Shown here one piece after another: positions 1-11,745 of a DNA stretch of 64,000 nt. Position 1 is the first letter of the stretch. Each line of letters begins with the position of its first letter. Position numbers and translations under genes: made by a program. Origin of the DNA: Allolobophora icterica. Lineage: Eukaryota > Annelida > Clitellata > Crassiclitellata > Lumbricidae. The notes under the pieces are model-generated. The model had not been told where the DNA came from. It made no database searches and was given only the letters and a program-made list of their open reading frames with translations. Where the stretch lies: assembly GCA_963556255.1 (NCBI GenBank), contig OY744607.1:46547611-46611610 (forward strand). The letters are read 5' to 3'.

Positions 1-85
1 ATTTATTTACTAATTATTTACCAATTAACTTATTTATTAATTACTAGCTAGTTGGTCTAATTAATTGCTTAAGACCTAATTACTT

Positions 86-1223
86 AGGGGCTGTCCATAA
101 ATGATGTCACGCGATTTTTTGGACGATTTTTTTATCCCCTCGTCACAAAGCTCTCTGCCTTCCCTCCCCTAAAAGCCGAATTTCCATTTTGATAATAAAA
201 CATGTTTCAAATCACATTTGTTGCCATTCTAATAAGTGTTTAATGTAGTGCTACTCAGATGTTATAAGGAGAAAGTCATGTTATTAAAAATGAGGCGTTG
301 GAAAGCTGATGTTAGCATAAAATTAACTTGAAAATATTCATCGTCTAACCAACAGATGTCTAGAACATTATAATTCAGAATATTATTGTAATATTCTAAA
401 CATCTGTACTAATGGTTAGACGATGAATATTTCCAAGTGAAAAGTGATAACTATTAAAAAATACTTGAAACTTTGTAGTTGAACGAAGCAAATGGAGAGA
501 GTGGAAGCATAACAATTACATATTCATTCCACAGAATGAAAAGCTCTGGTAGAATCCTTAGAATTAAAATGTTTAATAACAATGATTTAAAAACTTTACA
601 AAATTTATACTTCTCCATTCTCCCATGGCAAAGCAAAATGCTTCTTCATGGAATACATAGGAGAGCACGGATATCTTCATCCTGTGGAATGGATATTCCG
701 TTCAGATCAAGCTCTTCTTCATCTGTTAAACCTGCACTCTGTCCAATTTCTTCATTCATGATTATAACCATCAAGCGTGTTTATAAAGTTCTACTGTTTT
801 AAAAATTATTTCTAGGCCTACTTCCTCTTCCTGATGAAGTATATTTTCAAAAGTGATATATAATGAATTACTAGATAATTTATTAGTCCTAGGCTATTAA
901 CATGTAGTGATTAAAGATAAATTTATTTATTTAATATTGTTATGAATAAAATCTGATGGTGACCATATAGATAAATATTTAACTAATCAAAAAATTAATA
1001 ATGACATTGACCGTATATTATTTATTTCAATAATAAAAAAATTGATAATGATAGTTACTCAAAATTAATTTTATTGTTAAAATTAAATTGTTGTTAAATT
1101 TAATTATTTAGGCCTGATATGACATCACGTTTATCAAAATCCCCTCCCCTCGTGTTACATGTGGTCACAAATTTCTTACCCCTACCTCCCCTAGGTGCGT
1201 GACATCACTTATGGACGGCCCTT
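86..1223. mobile_element. PIF/Harbinger-like TIR transposon, about 1.1 kb
   Basis: The ends are imperfect inverted repeats: GGGGCTGTCCATAAATGATG on the left (from 87) mirrors the right end (to about 1221), which differs at a few positions. The flanking triplets TTA and TTG look like a decayed 3-bp target duplication, as made by PIF/Harbinger elements. A second, better preserved element with similar ends lies at 59622-60112. On the minus strand between about 454 and 760 there are short open stretches that may be transposase debris, but I cannot name a domain. Confidence 0.6.
326..438. mobile_element. Nested palindromic MITE
   Basis: The arm beginning ACTTGAAAATATTCATCGTC at 326 is mirrored by the segment ending at 438 (CGATGAATATTTCCAAGT), giving inverted repeats of nearly 28 bp around a roughly 55-bp centre that is itself partly palindromic. 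It sits inside the larger Harbinger-like element, so it either inserted there or is an internal hairpin of it. No clear target duplication was found. Confidence 0.55.
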
Positions 1224-1364
1224 GCTTATGCTTATTAGCCTGCCTGATAAGCTGATTGATAGCCTACCTTACTTGCTAACGAGTTTAAGTGTTTGTCTCA
1301 GATTGTAATATTATGCATTTATTAAGCTCCATTTCCTAATGACCAATCATCTATCAATGATGCT

Positions 1365-1965
1365 GATCAATTGTGAGTCAAGGACTTGCTTAAGGTCTCT
1401 ACACAGTAACCATTTCAGGGGAGGCTTAAACCCTGAAATGGGCACATTTAAGCAAGTAATTAAGTCTTAAGCAAGTAATTAGGTCAACAAGTCATAATTA
1501 TTGAACAAATTAACTAGTGAATGATTAGAGCAATTGTGAGTGAAGGTCTTGGTCTAAAGTCCATACACAGTATCCATGCCAGGGAGGCTCGAACCCTGAA
1601 ATGGTTACTGTGCTGAGCAATTGTGAGTGAAGGACTTGCCCAAGGTCCCTACACGGTAACCATCTCAGAGGAGGCGCAAACCTTGAAATGGTTACTGTGT
1701 TGAGCAATTTTGAGTGAAGGACTTGCTCAAGGTCCCTACACGGTAACCATCTCAGTGGAGGCGCAAACCTTGAAATGGTTACTGTGTTGAGCAATTGTGA
1801 TTGAAGGACTTGCTCAAGGTCCCTACACACAGTAACCATCTCAGGGGAGGCGCAAACCTTGAAGTGGTTACTGTGTTGAGCAATTGTGAGTGAAGGACAT
1901 CCTCAAGGTCCCTACATCCATCGTAACCATATCACGGGAGGCTTGAATCCTTACTGTCCGCATTA
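1365..1965. repeat. Tandem repeat, about 87-bp unit, 5-6 copies
   Basis: Units begin with GAGCAATTGTGAGTGAAGGA near 1527, 1613, 1700, 1787 and 1874, with a diverged copy near 1365. Each contains a copy of the end of a tRNA-derived SINE (a reversed GGTTCGAGCC-like B box appears as GGCTCGAACCC). It therefore looks like tandem amplification of a SINE-B segment. Confidence 0.8.
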
Positions 1966-2104
1966 CAAGGTGAGTGCTCAAACGAGTCAGCTACCATATT
2001 TTCTATGGCACAGTGCCTGTGTTGATATAAAACTATGCCTTAAGGAAGATAGTTTAACTGCTGCATTATGTATTTCAGCCAGCTTTTCATCACATTAGAA
2101 ATGT

Positions 2105-2465
2105 TGTCATTTGTGAGTCAGTATGCGTATATGGCGTTTGATATTACTAAGCTTCTCTTGACTGGTTGTGAGTCAGTATGCGTAGATGACATTGATGTTG
2201 CTCCACTACCTCTTGACTGGCTGTGAGTCAGTATGCACAAATCGCATTTGATGTCACTCGACTTTCTCTTGACTGGTTGTGAGTCAGTATGCACAGATCG
2301 CATTTGATGTCACTCGACTTTCTCTTGACTGGTTGTGAGTCAGTATGCATAGATAGCATTTGATGTCACTCGACTTCCTCTTGACTGGATGTGAGTCAGT
2401 ATGCATCTACGCTGCATAGATGACATTGATGAAAGTCACTATATCCTCTTGACTGGCTGTTTTAC
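2105..2465. repeat. Tandem repeat, about 57-bp unit, 6 copies
   Basis: The core TTGTGAGTCAGTATGC recurs every 55-57 bases from about 2109 to 2405, and each unit ends in CTCTTGACTGG. Copies differ by a few substitutions. The open frame across it on the minus strand is a by-product of the repeat. Confidence 0.8.
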
Positions 2466-3420
2466 GATTCACTCAGTGGGCATTTGATGCATTCAGTTGT
2501 GTCTTGGAAGCTGTTAGAATACTTATTTATTATTTATTTATGTATTTATTTATTTATTTTGTATTTATTATGCATGCAAAGTCAGTCAGTCTGAATCTAA
2601 GGCATGTGCCCAGGATGAGCAAACAACTTTTCTATTATTATAACAAACATTTTTAACACATGTAAAGTCACTCAGAAATGCGAATTTGAGGCACGGTTAG
2701 TCATTAGCCAGGTGAAGAGCAGTTTGATATCCAGACGTTTGAAAGCCAATGAAAAATAGTGAGTTTTGAGGTGTTTTTAAAGGAAGAGAAAGAGTTTGAG
2801 TATTGAACAGACATTGGTGGGCGATTCCATTCCTTTGGGGCAGCAACATGGAATAGTTCATGACCGAAGACTGTGGGGATGGACGTACAGAGATAATAGT
2901 GGTTGAAAGTAGATGGGAGTACTCGTGACGGTTTTATATATGGTTGTTACGTGGTCCCATAACAGGCCACCATCTGTGGTTATGAGTTTTGTGGGAGGTG
3001 TTTTTGTGTGTGTTGTTTGTGTGTCGATGTGTGTTTATGTGCTTATACCTGTGCATGTTTGTGTCCGTATGTCTGTGTGTATGCGTCTTCTTCAAATTAT
3101 TTTTAAACTAGTCATAGTCTGGGCCCTATATCATGCGCCCGTCAGTTTTCCTGACAACTTAATTATCGAACATAATGATGTTTTAGAAAGTGTAGCAGGC
3201 TTGATGTTTTTTGTGTGATGTATGCTCATGACAGTTTTGTTACGTGCATCACCGTGAGGTGAAATATGCTCATCTTTCGTTTAAGGACATTTTCTCACCT
3301 CTTGTGACAATCACGTTCTCTTCTGTGGCCAGAACTTCCTGTTGATTACTCATTTGTCATTAAAACCGATCCTCTCATTGATCAACATCAGCTGGAAACT
3401 ATGTTGTTCCTGGTACACGT
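2466..3420. other. No gene seen; TTTA-rich and GTGT-rich tracts
   Basis: This holds a TTTA-rich tract (2520-2570) and a GT-rich tract (3000-3085). An open frame at 2913-3218 translates mostly as Cys/Val/Met from the GT tract and has no splice context or domain. Confidence 0.5.
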
Positions 3421-3424
3421 CTTG

Positions 3425-3570
3425 TCTTCGGCAGGTGGTCACGTACAGTTGCTGGTCCCTCCGTCTGGAACCATCTACCTCGTTATATTAGCAAGTCTCT
3501 TACCAAGAGACTGTCTGTCGCTCTAAACTGAGAACTTACCTCTTCCAGTCTACTTATGGCTCTTAATTCT
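3425..3570 (+). mobile_element. LINE fragment, C-terminal tail
   Basis: The + strand reads RTVAGPSVWNHLPRYISKSL, the WNxLP signature at the very C-terminus of CR1/L2-type non-LTR retrotransposons. Only this stub remains. Confidence 0.6.
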
Positions 3571-3689
3571 GCAGTTCTGAATGTCGCAAGGATGACAGCT
3601 ATAAAATTACAGTTGCACTGTATTGCTAATAAGAAGAGAAGAAGAAGAGCAGTTCCTTAAACTATATCCCCTAAGCAGCCATGGGTGTG

Positions 3690-3905
3690 AAGTGTTAGTG
3701 ACTTCATTTTCTTAGCCTTGGCATATGAGGGTGGGTGGCCAGTCCTCTCCCTCGCCGTCTCATCTTCTCACCGACAGTGTATGATCAGTGTACTCATTAT
3801 ATATCTGAGTTGGCTAGGGGGTGGAGATGGAGCAAACATCTTGAGCCAAATTTCTGCCATGGCAGGGATTTGAACCCCCGACCTCTTGACTGACAGTCCA
3901 GCACA
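3690..3905 (-). mobile_element. tRNA-derived SINE (family A), reverse copy
   Basis: The sequence matches the reverse of the full SINE at 37955-38250, from the CTTAGCC..GGCATATGAGG segment to the reversed B box GGGATTTGAACCCCC near 3862-3876. At least six more copies are in this window. Confidence 0.75.
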
Positions 3906-4741
3906 CTACTAAATAGGTATGTAAATATGGGGAATGTGTGTATCCCATATTTATAGATTTAGATGTTGACCTTCTTAAATTAATATATTTCTTTTTACGT
4001 TCTCTCAGGGATTAGAAAGTTTCTGAAGGTTAGGAACTATATCTCAAATGGCAACTACTGGTCTAGTTAAATTTTTTCATTATTACTAAATGATTATTAT
4101 TGCTTTTTATCTGCAGCATACATGATACTTCAGGTTTACAAAAATCAGGTGTCTTAACTCTTAAGTGGGATGCTGGTCTTTAGAAGACTTTTTAAGCTGC
4201 AAATTGTTTGGATTTGGTTTTTCAAACCACATGTACTTGATGTAGACTAATTTATTACTGTTATTATTTTTTGCTGATGTAGAACGATCCTAAGGAAAAA
4301 ATTATTATATTATTCTTTATATCAGTGCTTCCCAACCTGTGTGCCGCGGCACACAAGTGTGCTGCGAGCGCGATAGAAGTGTGCCGCCGCCGAATGTCGG
4401 AAATCAGAAGTTTTACACGACAATAATATCACTACATCATAATATGCACTATCCCATACTGATAAATTGGTGCAGTCAAGTATAATTTCTTACCAGGCTG
4501 ATTTAGTTGCATGCGAATCTGCATAGACCACCGTGTGTTGCATCTATTAACTATCCAATGAACTAACTTACTTATTTACTCTGTCTACGACATCATCGTT
4601 AGTATGCTTCATTATTACGCATCTTTGTGTCATCGTATAGTTTCAAATTCAATTTCTATGTTTCCTCGCCCAGTTAAAGTTGATCCATGTGCAAATTGTG
4701 CATTGTGCAGGTGTATTACATGACATCGTTATTGAGTATAT

Positions 4742-5159
4742 ATGTCAGATTTGAAAGACAAGTTACAATATTATTTTACAAGTTTAAATGTCTCTGACGA
4801 AGACTGGGTCAGAAACCCATTTCATCACCAACTATATATTGCGGAAAAGGAACAGTTGATTGACATTGCAGCTGACAGAACACTGCGACTTAAGTTCGCA
4901 GTAATGAATTTAACAGACTTCTGGATTATGATAGAAAAGGAATACGTCTTGTTAGGTGCCAAAGCTGTCGGCATACTGCTGCCCTTCTGCACTTCTTACC
5001 TGTGTGAAAAGGCATTTTTCAAGAATGACACAAATCAAAACGAAATACAGAGGGTGTTTACAGTCAATTGAAAACGACTTACGAATGTGCTTGTCCACCG
5101 CCGTCCAAGCTCTTATTGACCCAATTTCACATTCTTTACAAAGTCAACCGTCCCATTAG
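4742..5159 (+). pseudogene. hAT transposase C-terminal remnant (ZBED5-like), frameshifted
   Basis: Two overlapping frames join into one hAT-type C-terminus. The first (4742-5071) holds the stretch LTDFWIMIEKEYVLLGAKAV followed by LLPFCTSYLCEKAFF. The second (about 5010-5159) holds KTKYRGCLQSIENDLRMCLS. In ZBED5/GTF2IRD2-type hAT proteins these occur in this order, so a frameshift near 5015-5025 splits them. The N-terminal BED finger and catalytic core are absent, so no active enzyme is made. Known hAT transposases cut and paste DNA in the nucleus. Confidence 0.85.
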
Positions 5160-5427
5160 CCATAGTTTTCATTCTGGTTTATAGTCTGCTTTTAATTAAT
5201 CAATTTGTCTTGGTTATCTGGTTGTATAACAACGGCTGACAATTCCTCATTTTTTTTATCAGTACCGACGTTGACACAATGACATTGTTTTATCATTTAT
5301 ACACACTTTTATAGATTAAAAACATTGTAGCTTTAGAAGTGGATAAATAAACGTTAGTTTATCTAAATTAAAATGAATAAGTGTATAATGAATAAGTGTA
5401 TATACCAAATTTGTATATATACACATA

Positions 5428-5466
<39 letters not shown>

Positions 5467-5474
5467 AGTACCAT

Positions 5475-5730
5475 CAGTGGCGATGATCCTGTTTGACAGT
5501 TGGGGAGGACTTTTTTGAACTGATCTGGTCAAAAAAGAGTTTTGAACTGATCTGGTCAAAAAACAGGTCAAAAGAAATTTTAACGCAAAATTTGATTACC
5601 TGAGCGCGAAAAAATTTTATGACCTTTTTTGGTGTTTCTTCAAAATTTGGGGGCCGATGTATGGCGTGTCTCCCCCCACTTTTAAAGGTGGGGGTCTTGT
5701 CCCCCTCAGCCCCCGGGATCGCCGCCCATG
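5475..5730. mobile_element. Nested hAT-type MITE, 256 bp
   Basis: It is flanked by a perfect 8-bp duplication AGTACCAT (5467-5474 and 5731-5738). The ends CAGTGGCGATGATCC and GGATCGCCGCCCATG are imperfect inverted repeats. It inserted into the older hAT element at 4323-5810. A (TA)n tract lies just upstream (5405-5462). Confidence 0.85.
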
Positions 5731-5810
5731 AGTACCATAAATGCAATGTGCCGTCTGGTGGATGGTTGTTAGAAAGTGTGCCGAGGTTGAAAAAAGGTTG
5801 GGAAGCACTG

Positions 5811-5978
5811 GTTTATATTATTATTATGGTTAGTAATATTTAGTATTAGTAGTAGTAGTTATTTTTGTTGTTTCATTATTATTATTTTTATTATTTATTA
5901 TTATTATTATTATTGTTGTTATTATTTTTTTTACCCAAGGTAGTTATAATCCCTCAGGTTGTCCAAAACTAAATTCTA

Positions 5979-6011
<33 letters not shown>

Positions 6012-7610
6012 TTATTTCTTTGCTTTGGAACTACAATCATTTAATAATGTTTTCTGTAGTCCGGAGTTGAACCCAGAAAACAGGAGATGTGTCAGAGTCC
6101 TGATCACTGTGCCATCTGTCTCTGCCTGTTGCTTAGCTTCTTTTTCGAGTATCCTGCTAATGTTTGTGATCGAAAGGGTGCAAAGTCCTATTCTTATGAC
6201 TCAATCTATGATAAGGAAAAGTCTCGAGTATACGGGCCTAAGCAACGGGAAGAGAAAACTGTTATTTTGGACAACACCTACTACCAAGTGATAAATATGT
6301 TAGCAATGTACCTGGCTAATAAGCTCTTATCTGAAGTGCATCTCGTGTGCAGATGAAGACCGATTGTGTGTCGACACCGTTTGTAACAATGTTTTTGGAG
6401 AAGTGATTGAACTCAAGGTCAGTTCTGTTGACCAGGTCTCTGACTCTCTTTACGTTGGCCTTTTTCAATTCTAATTTATATAGCGCCAGTTAAAGTTTAA
6501 GAGAGAGAGCACTATGAAACCACGATCGAAAAGATTGGTCTTCAAGCGTTTGCAGAAAAGAGGCAAAGAGAGGCTGAGCAGTTCATGTGGTAGGTTGGCA
6601 TTTCTGGACAACCCCTCTAACATGCTGCAGCACTCGTGAATTAGATGGTGTCCTGCGCGTAGTTTTTATGTAGCCACTTGTTTTATCGATGTTTTTCCAA
6701 TGTTTTTACTGTAGAGAAGAGGTTCTGACTTGAATTTTGAACCACTGGTTCTTATTTAGACATTGGTCTCCGAGGAAAAAGTTTGTATTTTGACTTTTTA
6801 ATTGTAAGTTCTCGTAATCATAATCGTAATCTCAAGATTTCTGAAGTGCTACTTAGAAGCTGAGCGCAGGGCACCAGCTTATTCACGAGCTCTGTGTCGT
6901 GTCAGAGATACCAAGTTAAGAGCCAAGTCTGGTTGCCAGGAGAGGGGGAGAGGAGGAGGAGGCTGAGGAGATGCTAAGGCGGATTCCGTGTGAGATGAGA
7001 AAGATTGGAAGACGTAGGACAGGATGGACGGTTTTTGATTGGATTTGATTTTGTGAACCGCAAGTTCTATGTTTAGACTCGATATTTTCACCAAAACTTC
7101 TTACTTAGGCTTGATTCAAACTATAGCTTCTTATTTTGACTTGATTTTTGACTTGGTGTGTTGACCGCAAGTGCTTATTTGGCATTGATTTTGGAGTGGA
7201 ACTTGTAAGATTAGATCTATTTGAATTGATAAGTGCAAGTTCTTCACTTTGGTTTTTAAAACTCTAAGGGTCTATTTCTCCTTAGGGGCTGGATCTCTGG
7301 GCTCCAATTGCCTTAGATAATGTTGTATTTGTTAAGCATTGACGTCATAGGAGCCAAAGCGTGGTGTCGTATAAGATATATGGTGCCGACCTGTGACCTA
7401 AATAGACGAGATGCCATCTTCTTTTTCTTTTCCTCCGGGCTTAGTATACGTCTCTGAGCGCCTGTCCTCGCTCTCAGTAGATTGCGTGGGATCCCATGCA
7501 GCTGAATCACCTGATTGTGTTTCAGAGGTTCTCGTGCGTGGGTGTTGAGTATTGTTACATATTGAACATCTGAATGTATGAATGCTTGCATGCACGTTTG
7601 TGTGTGTGTG
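5811..7610. repeat. (ATT)n microsatellite, then sequence without a recognised gene
   Basis: Between 5818 and 6012 the sequence is nearly all ATT/TTA triplets. From 6013 to 7610 I see no exon with homology. Two frames at 6025-6356 overlap but show no domain. Scattered TTGATTTTGACTT-like phrases at 7090-7260 suggest a decayed low-copy repeat. Confidence 0.5.
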
Positions 7611-7611
7611 T

Positions 7612-7830
7612 GAACTGTGAAGTGTTATTGACTTCATTGTCTTAACCTCGGCCTCGGCATATGAGGGCTGGTGGCCAGTCCTCTCCCTCGCCGTCTCATC
7701 TTCCCACCGACTGTGTACGGTCAGTGTACTCAATATAGCTGAGTTGGCTAGGGGGTGCAGGTGGGGAAGAACCAAATATCTGCCCTGGTGGGAATGTGAA
7801 CACCTGAGCTCTGGATTGACAATCTAGCTC
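7612..7830 (-). mobile_element. tRNA-derived SINE (family A), reverse copy
   Basis: This matches the family A SINE from the GAAGTGTTATTGACTTCATT segment through CTAGGGGGTGCAGGTGG, reading toward a decayed B box near 7790. It inserted on the opposite strand to the two genes. Confidence 0.7.
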
Positions 7831-7869
7831 CCTAACCCTACACTATCAAAAGCCCCAATGTGTGTAAAT

Positions 7870-8645
7870 ATAGAGGTAAATATCAATCAATCAATCAATA
7901 TTCGTTTATTCGTCAACCATTTGACAAAACGCAATTGGTAACAATCATAGATAAGTAAAATAATGAATAGAAATCTATAAGCTGTTTCTCGTTCATTTCA
8001 AAACTAATACAAGTCATGATACAGAACCATCGATATAAAGTTTTTATCATTTTTAGTTGGAAGGGAAATATTGTGAGCCCGAGGGCGAAAAAGATAAGGA
8101 GTGGGTCGGCTCTATGGGGAGTAAGGGCAAAGAACATGTTGTGGGTTGGACACTACTGCATTAAATAATCGATCATCAGCCAGACGAGCCAGATCATCTG
8201 CTTTCTGAATGGATAAAGGAAGGAAATCCCTTTTGCGCATACGTGTTAAGAGTCTATCGATTCTGTTCTTTTCACCTTTACTAAGATGACCCCACTATGA
8301 GGGGAGGCATGCATAATACAGGATAATGTGTAACTTGCCCTTGCTATATTATGCAGAATTGGTGATGGAAAACCAAGTGTTCGAAGAATTCTCAGAGCAT
8401 AGACAGACGAAGATGAGGCTGTTAGGACTGCATCCAGATGTGACCCCATCTTTAAATCAGAACGTATAGTAACTCCTAAAATTTTAACTGATGAAACTCG
8501 TTCAGCCCCTGGTACAATTTGGGAGATGAAAGGACCTGCCCGCCTCTTACTAAAAATAATCATCTCCTTTGTTTTCAAGCAGTATAGGCGAAGGTTATTA
8601 TTTACATACTCCTTTGTGTAGGCATGTAAATATGTGCACATTTAT
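7870..8645 (-). mobile_element. LINE fragment (reverse transcriptase C-terminus) with (TTGA)n 3' tail
   Basis: The minus strand encodes NNLRLYCLKTKEMIIFSKR, then SSVKILGVTIRSDLKMGSHL and SSSSVYALRILRTLGF. These follow the order seen after the YADD box in L2/CR1-like reverse transcriptases. Beyond a frameshift, remnants continue to about 7913. The element's 3' end is marked by (ATCA)n at 7882-7900, the short tandem tail typical of this group. It is 5'-truncated and dead. Confidence 0.8.
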
Positions 8646-10070
8646 TTCTTTGGAATTCAGTGGCTGTTGTTGTGTTAGTGTAGTACTGTAGTTCATATGT
8701 AAACTTGAGACTCGTCTGTTTCACCTGTCTTACCCACTGCAGCTTCTCTTTTCTTCTTCAATTTGGTTTAAGTTGCTCGTTTATGTCTATGTAGTAGGTT
8801 AGTTGTTTAGTACAGTAACTGTTTATCGACACTGTTTCATAAAAAAAATCTATCATTAGCTTCATCGTCCTCTCTTATCCAGGTTTGGGACCAGCAACAC
8901 CCTAGCACGGCAGTGGTGTGTTTAACGTCGCCCTCATTTATTCAGGCTTGGGACTGGCGCTACCAGAGGCAGTGGCAGAGTTAGGTTGTTGGTTTAGGCT
9001 ATCAGTTTTGGATGTCTGATAAGGAATGGAGCCGACTACCAATGTTTGTCCAAAGTTCGAACTCTGTCTCTTCCTTCAAGAAACGCCTTAAAACTCACTA
9101 TTTCTCACAGGCTTTCAAGAATTTGGATATCTAACAGCTGAATAGGAGTTAGTCAGGCGACTGACTAACCGTGCCTGTGATTCGTGTGTGATCTAGTGCG
9201 CATTAAACATGTTTGTAATGATAATAATAAGTTCATTGGATAGGATTACAAGATTAGGTCATCAGAGGTCGCTTAGAACAGAAATGTTGATTCTCGACCT
9301 GCTGCTCTGCTTCAACAGTTACCGTATTTTCAATGCCATGCGCTTATTCTGCCAACGTCATTTATGAGAATTATGGTAATTACGGTTTTTAGGCTAATTT
9401 TTTTCTGAGCCGGTCGGATGCGGTATTGAAAAGTAATGGGGTCGGGGTGAAGTAAGTTCGGTGAGTAAGAAGACGTGTTTTGGTGTTTTTTACCCACAAA
9501 ATCCGATATACAGGATGGGGTAGTCCTGGTAGAGCCAGTGTTTAAGGACATCTTATGGCTGCCATGACCGTTGACGTTGCCCTCCTTTCCTCGAGGCTGC
9601 GGACTGGCACTACCAGACACTACCACAGTACGGGCAGTGGCGGAGTTCGGGATGGGGTTATAGTGTAACTTTTATGGCCGTGGAGCTTAACTGATCGTTT
9701 GGGGCTTGTTCCAATTGACCCCAAGACCCAATTGCGTGAAACTGAGGTTAATTGATTGGTAGAATCGGTATTAAGGGTGATGACCTCGATATGGACTCAC
9801 ACAGGGTCTGCAGAGTGCAGATGCGGTGTGTTGATTGGACAATAATTGCAGGGCCCTTAGCCGGACCGTAGCACTGGCTGCTGTTATTACTTGCTCTGCG
9901 ATAATTATAATTACTATTGTATGTGTGACTCATAATGGTTCATGTCGGGCTAACGCGTGGAGACCGACATATGGGTGTCCCCGGTTAGCCCCGCACTAAC
10001 CAGAACTCAAGGCATCTCTGTAGCATTTCTCCGGAGAGTAGCGGCAGCTGTAAGTAGGCATTTATTAAGA
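8646..10070 (+). other. Gene-free region with a LINE tail and a GTTTAAGGACATC repeat
   Basis: At 9026-9133 the + strand reads EWSRLPMFVQSSNSVSSFKK then RLKTHYFSQAF and a stop, a LINE C-terminal stub. At 9539-9640 a copy of a repeat with the core ACATCTTATGGCTGCCATGA appears; related copies are near 15200 (reverse), 62573, 62908 and 63416. Nothing else is recognised. Confidence 0.6.
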
Positions 10071-10079
10071 GCCACTACT

Positions 10080-10215
10080 TGTCCACACATCTTTCAATGG
10101 CGCGGAGCAATTGCGAGTGAAGGACTTGATCAGGGTTCCTAAGCAGTAACCATCTCAGAGAAAGAGGCTCGGAACCCGTACTCGTCGCGTTACAAGGCGA
10201 GCCCTGTCAACTCAG
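10080..10215 (-). mobile_element. tRNA-derived SINE (family B), reverse copy
   Basis: The segment GAGCAATTGCGAGTGAAGGA followed by a reversed B-box region GGCTCGGAACCC and GCGTTACAAGGCGAGCCCTG is the reverse of a tRNA-like head. It resembles the copies at 38755-38875 and the units amplified at 1365-1965. A shorter relative lies at about 10435-10535. Confidence 0.65.
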
Positions 10216-10639
10216 AGGTCTCTAGGGGAGGGAAAGTTTGAAATCAACACCAGGGTGAAAGATGGTTCGGAATTTCTTATACACTTGTGCCCATCAGCAT
10301 GAGTAGACTCTTATTATTCATTATCGACTTCTATAGCGCCGGTGTCTAATGCATGACGTTTCAACCATTGGTTAAGTTTTCTAATATGATTGATCTTCAC
10401 CAGCTAACGACAACGCATCAATCGAAGGTGCATTGCAGTTTTTGTTAAGGACTTGCTCAAGGTTCTTAAAGGCCTTGTGCAGAGAACCTTGAACCCAAAC
10501 TCTTCATGTTAGAAGGCAAGCGCTGAAACCAATTGTCATTCTTTCAGAGCAAAATACATGTAACTGCTGCTGTATTTGCTCACTGTGTGTACCTTCATGA
10601 GAAAAGCAACATGTATATATAATGTATATATATATATAT

Positions 10640-11250
10640 ATATATATATATTGTATTGTATTGTATCTAGAAATTTATAAAGTGCCTCTCGCAGAATAAC
10701 TATTCAGAGCCGCTCTCAGCACAGAAGCCCCGGGGAAACAGAAATGCCTTTAGGGAACGCGAGACCGATGAGGAAAATCCAGTCATTAGTTTGGCCCTGA
10801 GCAGAGGGGGAAGGTCATTCCAGATCGTGGGACCCATTACAGCAAAGGCCCGGTGCTGGGCCAAGGCAGTTTTAGCCCTGGGAACAAAAAGATCAAGCAG
10901 ATTTACAGAGCACAATGAGAGAGAAGAAGATGCAGATAGCGGTTTTCGCTATCGGATGCGCACAGCAATAGGGAGCCAGTGAAGGACATCAAGTAGAGAT
11001 ATGGGCAAACCGGAGGAGTCGAGCGATGAGCCTAGAACAGATTTAGAACAGATTGAATGAGGTGAGACGCTGCTTGGGAGACCCATGAGAAGCGAGTTGC
11101 AGTAGTCCAAGCGTGAGCAGACAAATGCGTGAACTATGGTGGTAAAGACAGAAGGTGAGACCGAGCGTCTGATGGCCCTGAGACGCCTGAGTTGAAAGAA
11201 GCAGGAGCGAGTCATGTTGGTGATATGCTCTATATAAACATAAATGCATA
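10640..11250 (-). mobile_element. CR1-like LINE 3' fragment
   Basis: Reading the minus strand from 11215, the frame shows CFFQLRRLRAIRRSVSPSVF, then HAFVCSRLDYCNSLLMGLP and DVLHWLPIAVRIR. A second frame gives GPTIWNDLPPLLRAK near 10800. This is the end of a CR1-like ORF2. The 3' end ends in GAGAGGCACTTTATAAATTT (reversed) and an (ATACA)n tail near 10652-10668. The same 3' end recurs at 13941-14061 and 32540-32655. Confidence 0.85.
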
Positions 11251-11532
11251 TATATATATATATATATTAAACAGGAATATATAGAATATATAGAATAAAC
11301 AGGAATATATAGAATATATAGAATAAACAGGATTCATATATAGAATAAACAGGAATGGTTTAAACAGCTCTTGTATATATATATATATTAAACAATATAT
11401 AAATGCATATTTATATATTAAACAGGAATATATATATATAATAAACAGGATTCATATATAGAATAAACAGGAATAGTTTAAACAGCTCTTGTATGTATAT
11501 ATATATATGTATATCTATATATATACAGCTCT

Positions 11533-11630
<98 letters not shown>

Positions 11631-11745
11631 AGAGCTGTTTAAACTATTCCTGTTTATTCTATATATGAATCCTGTTTAAACAGCTCTTGTGTGTATATAT
11701 ATATATATAATATTATATATATATATGTGTGTGTTTATTCCTGTT
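11220..11745. repeat. (TA)n tract inside a 51-bp perfect inverted repeat
   Basis: The arms at 11443-11493 and 11627-11677 are exact reverse complements; each contains AATAGTTTAAACAGCTCTTG. They bracket about 130 bases dominated by (TA)n. Further partial copies of the AATAAACAGGAATATATAGA motif precede the left arm. The structure can fold into a long hairpin or cruciform. Confidence 0.9.

Larger units (their letters stand above)
4323..5810 (+). mobile_element. hAT transposon with decayed transposase, 1.49 kb
   Basis: The element starts CAGTGCTTCCCAACCT at 4323 and ends with the exact reverse complement AGGTTGGGAAGCACTG at 5810. Flanks are CTTTATAT (4315-4322) and GTTTATAT (5811-5818), a 7/8 match to an 8-bp target duplication. 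It encloses a ZBED5-like transposase remnant and a younger nested MITE. Part of a second copy is at 63487-63730. Confidence 0.9.

Noticed and set aside
2913..3218. Cys/Val-rich frame resembling a membrane protein
   Set aside because: It is produced by a GT-rich tract and has no conserved motif.
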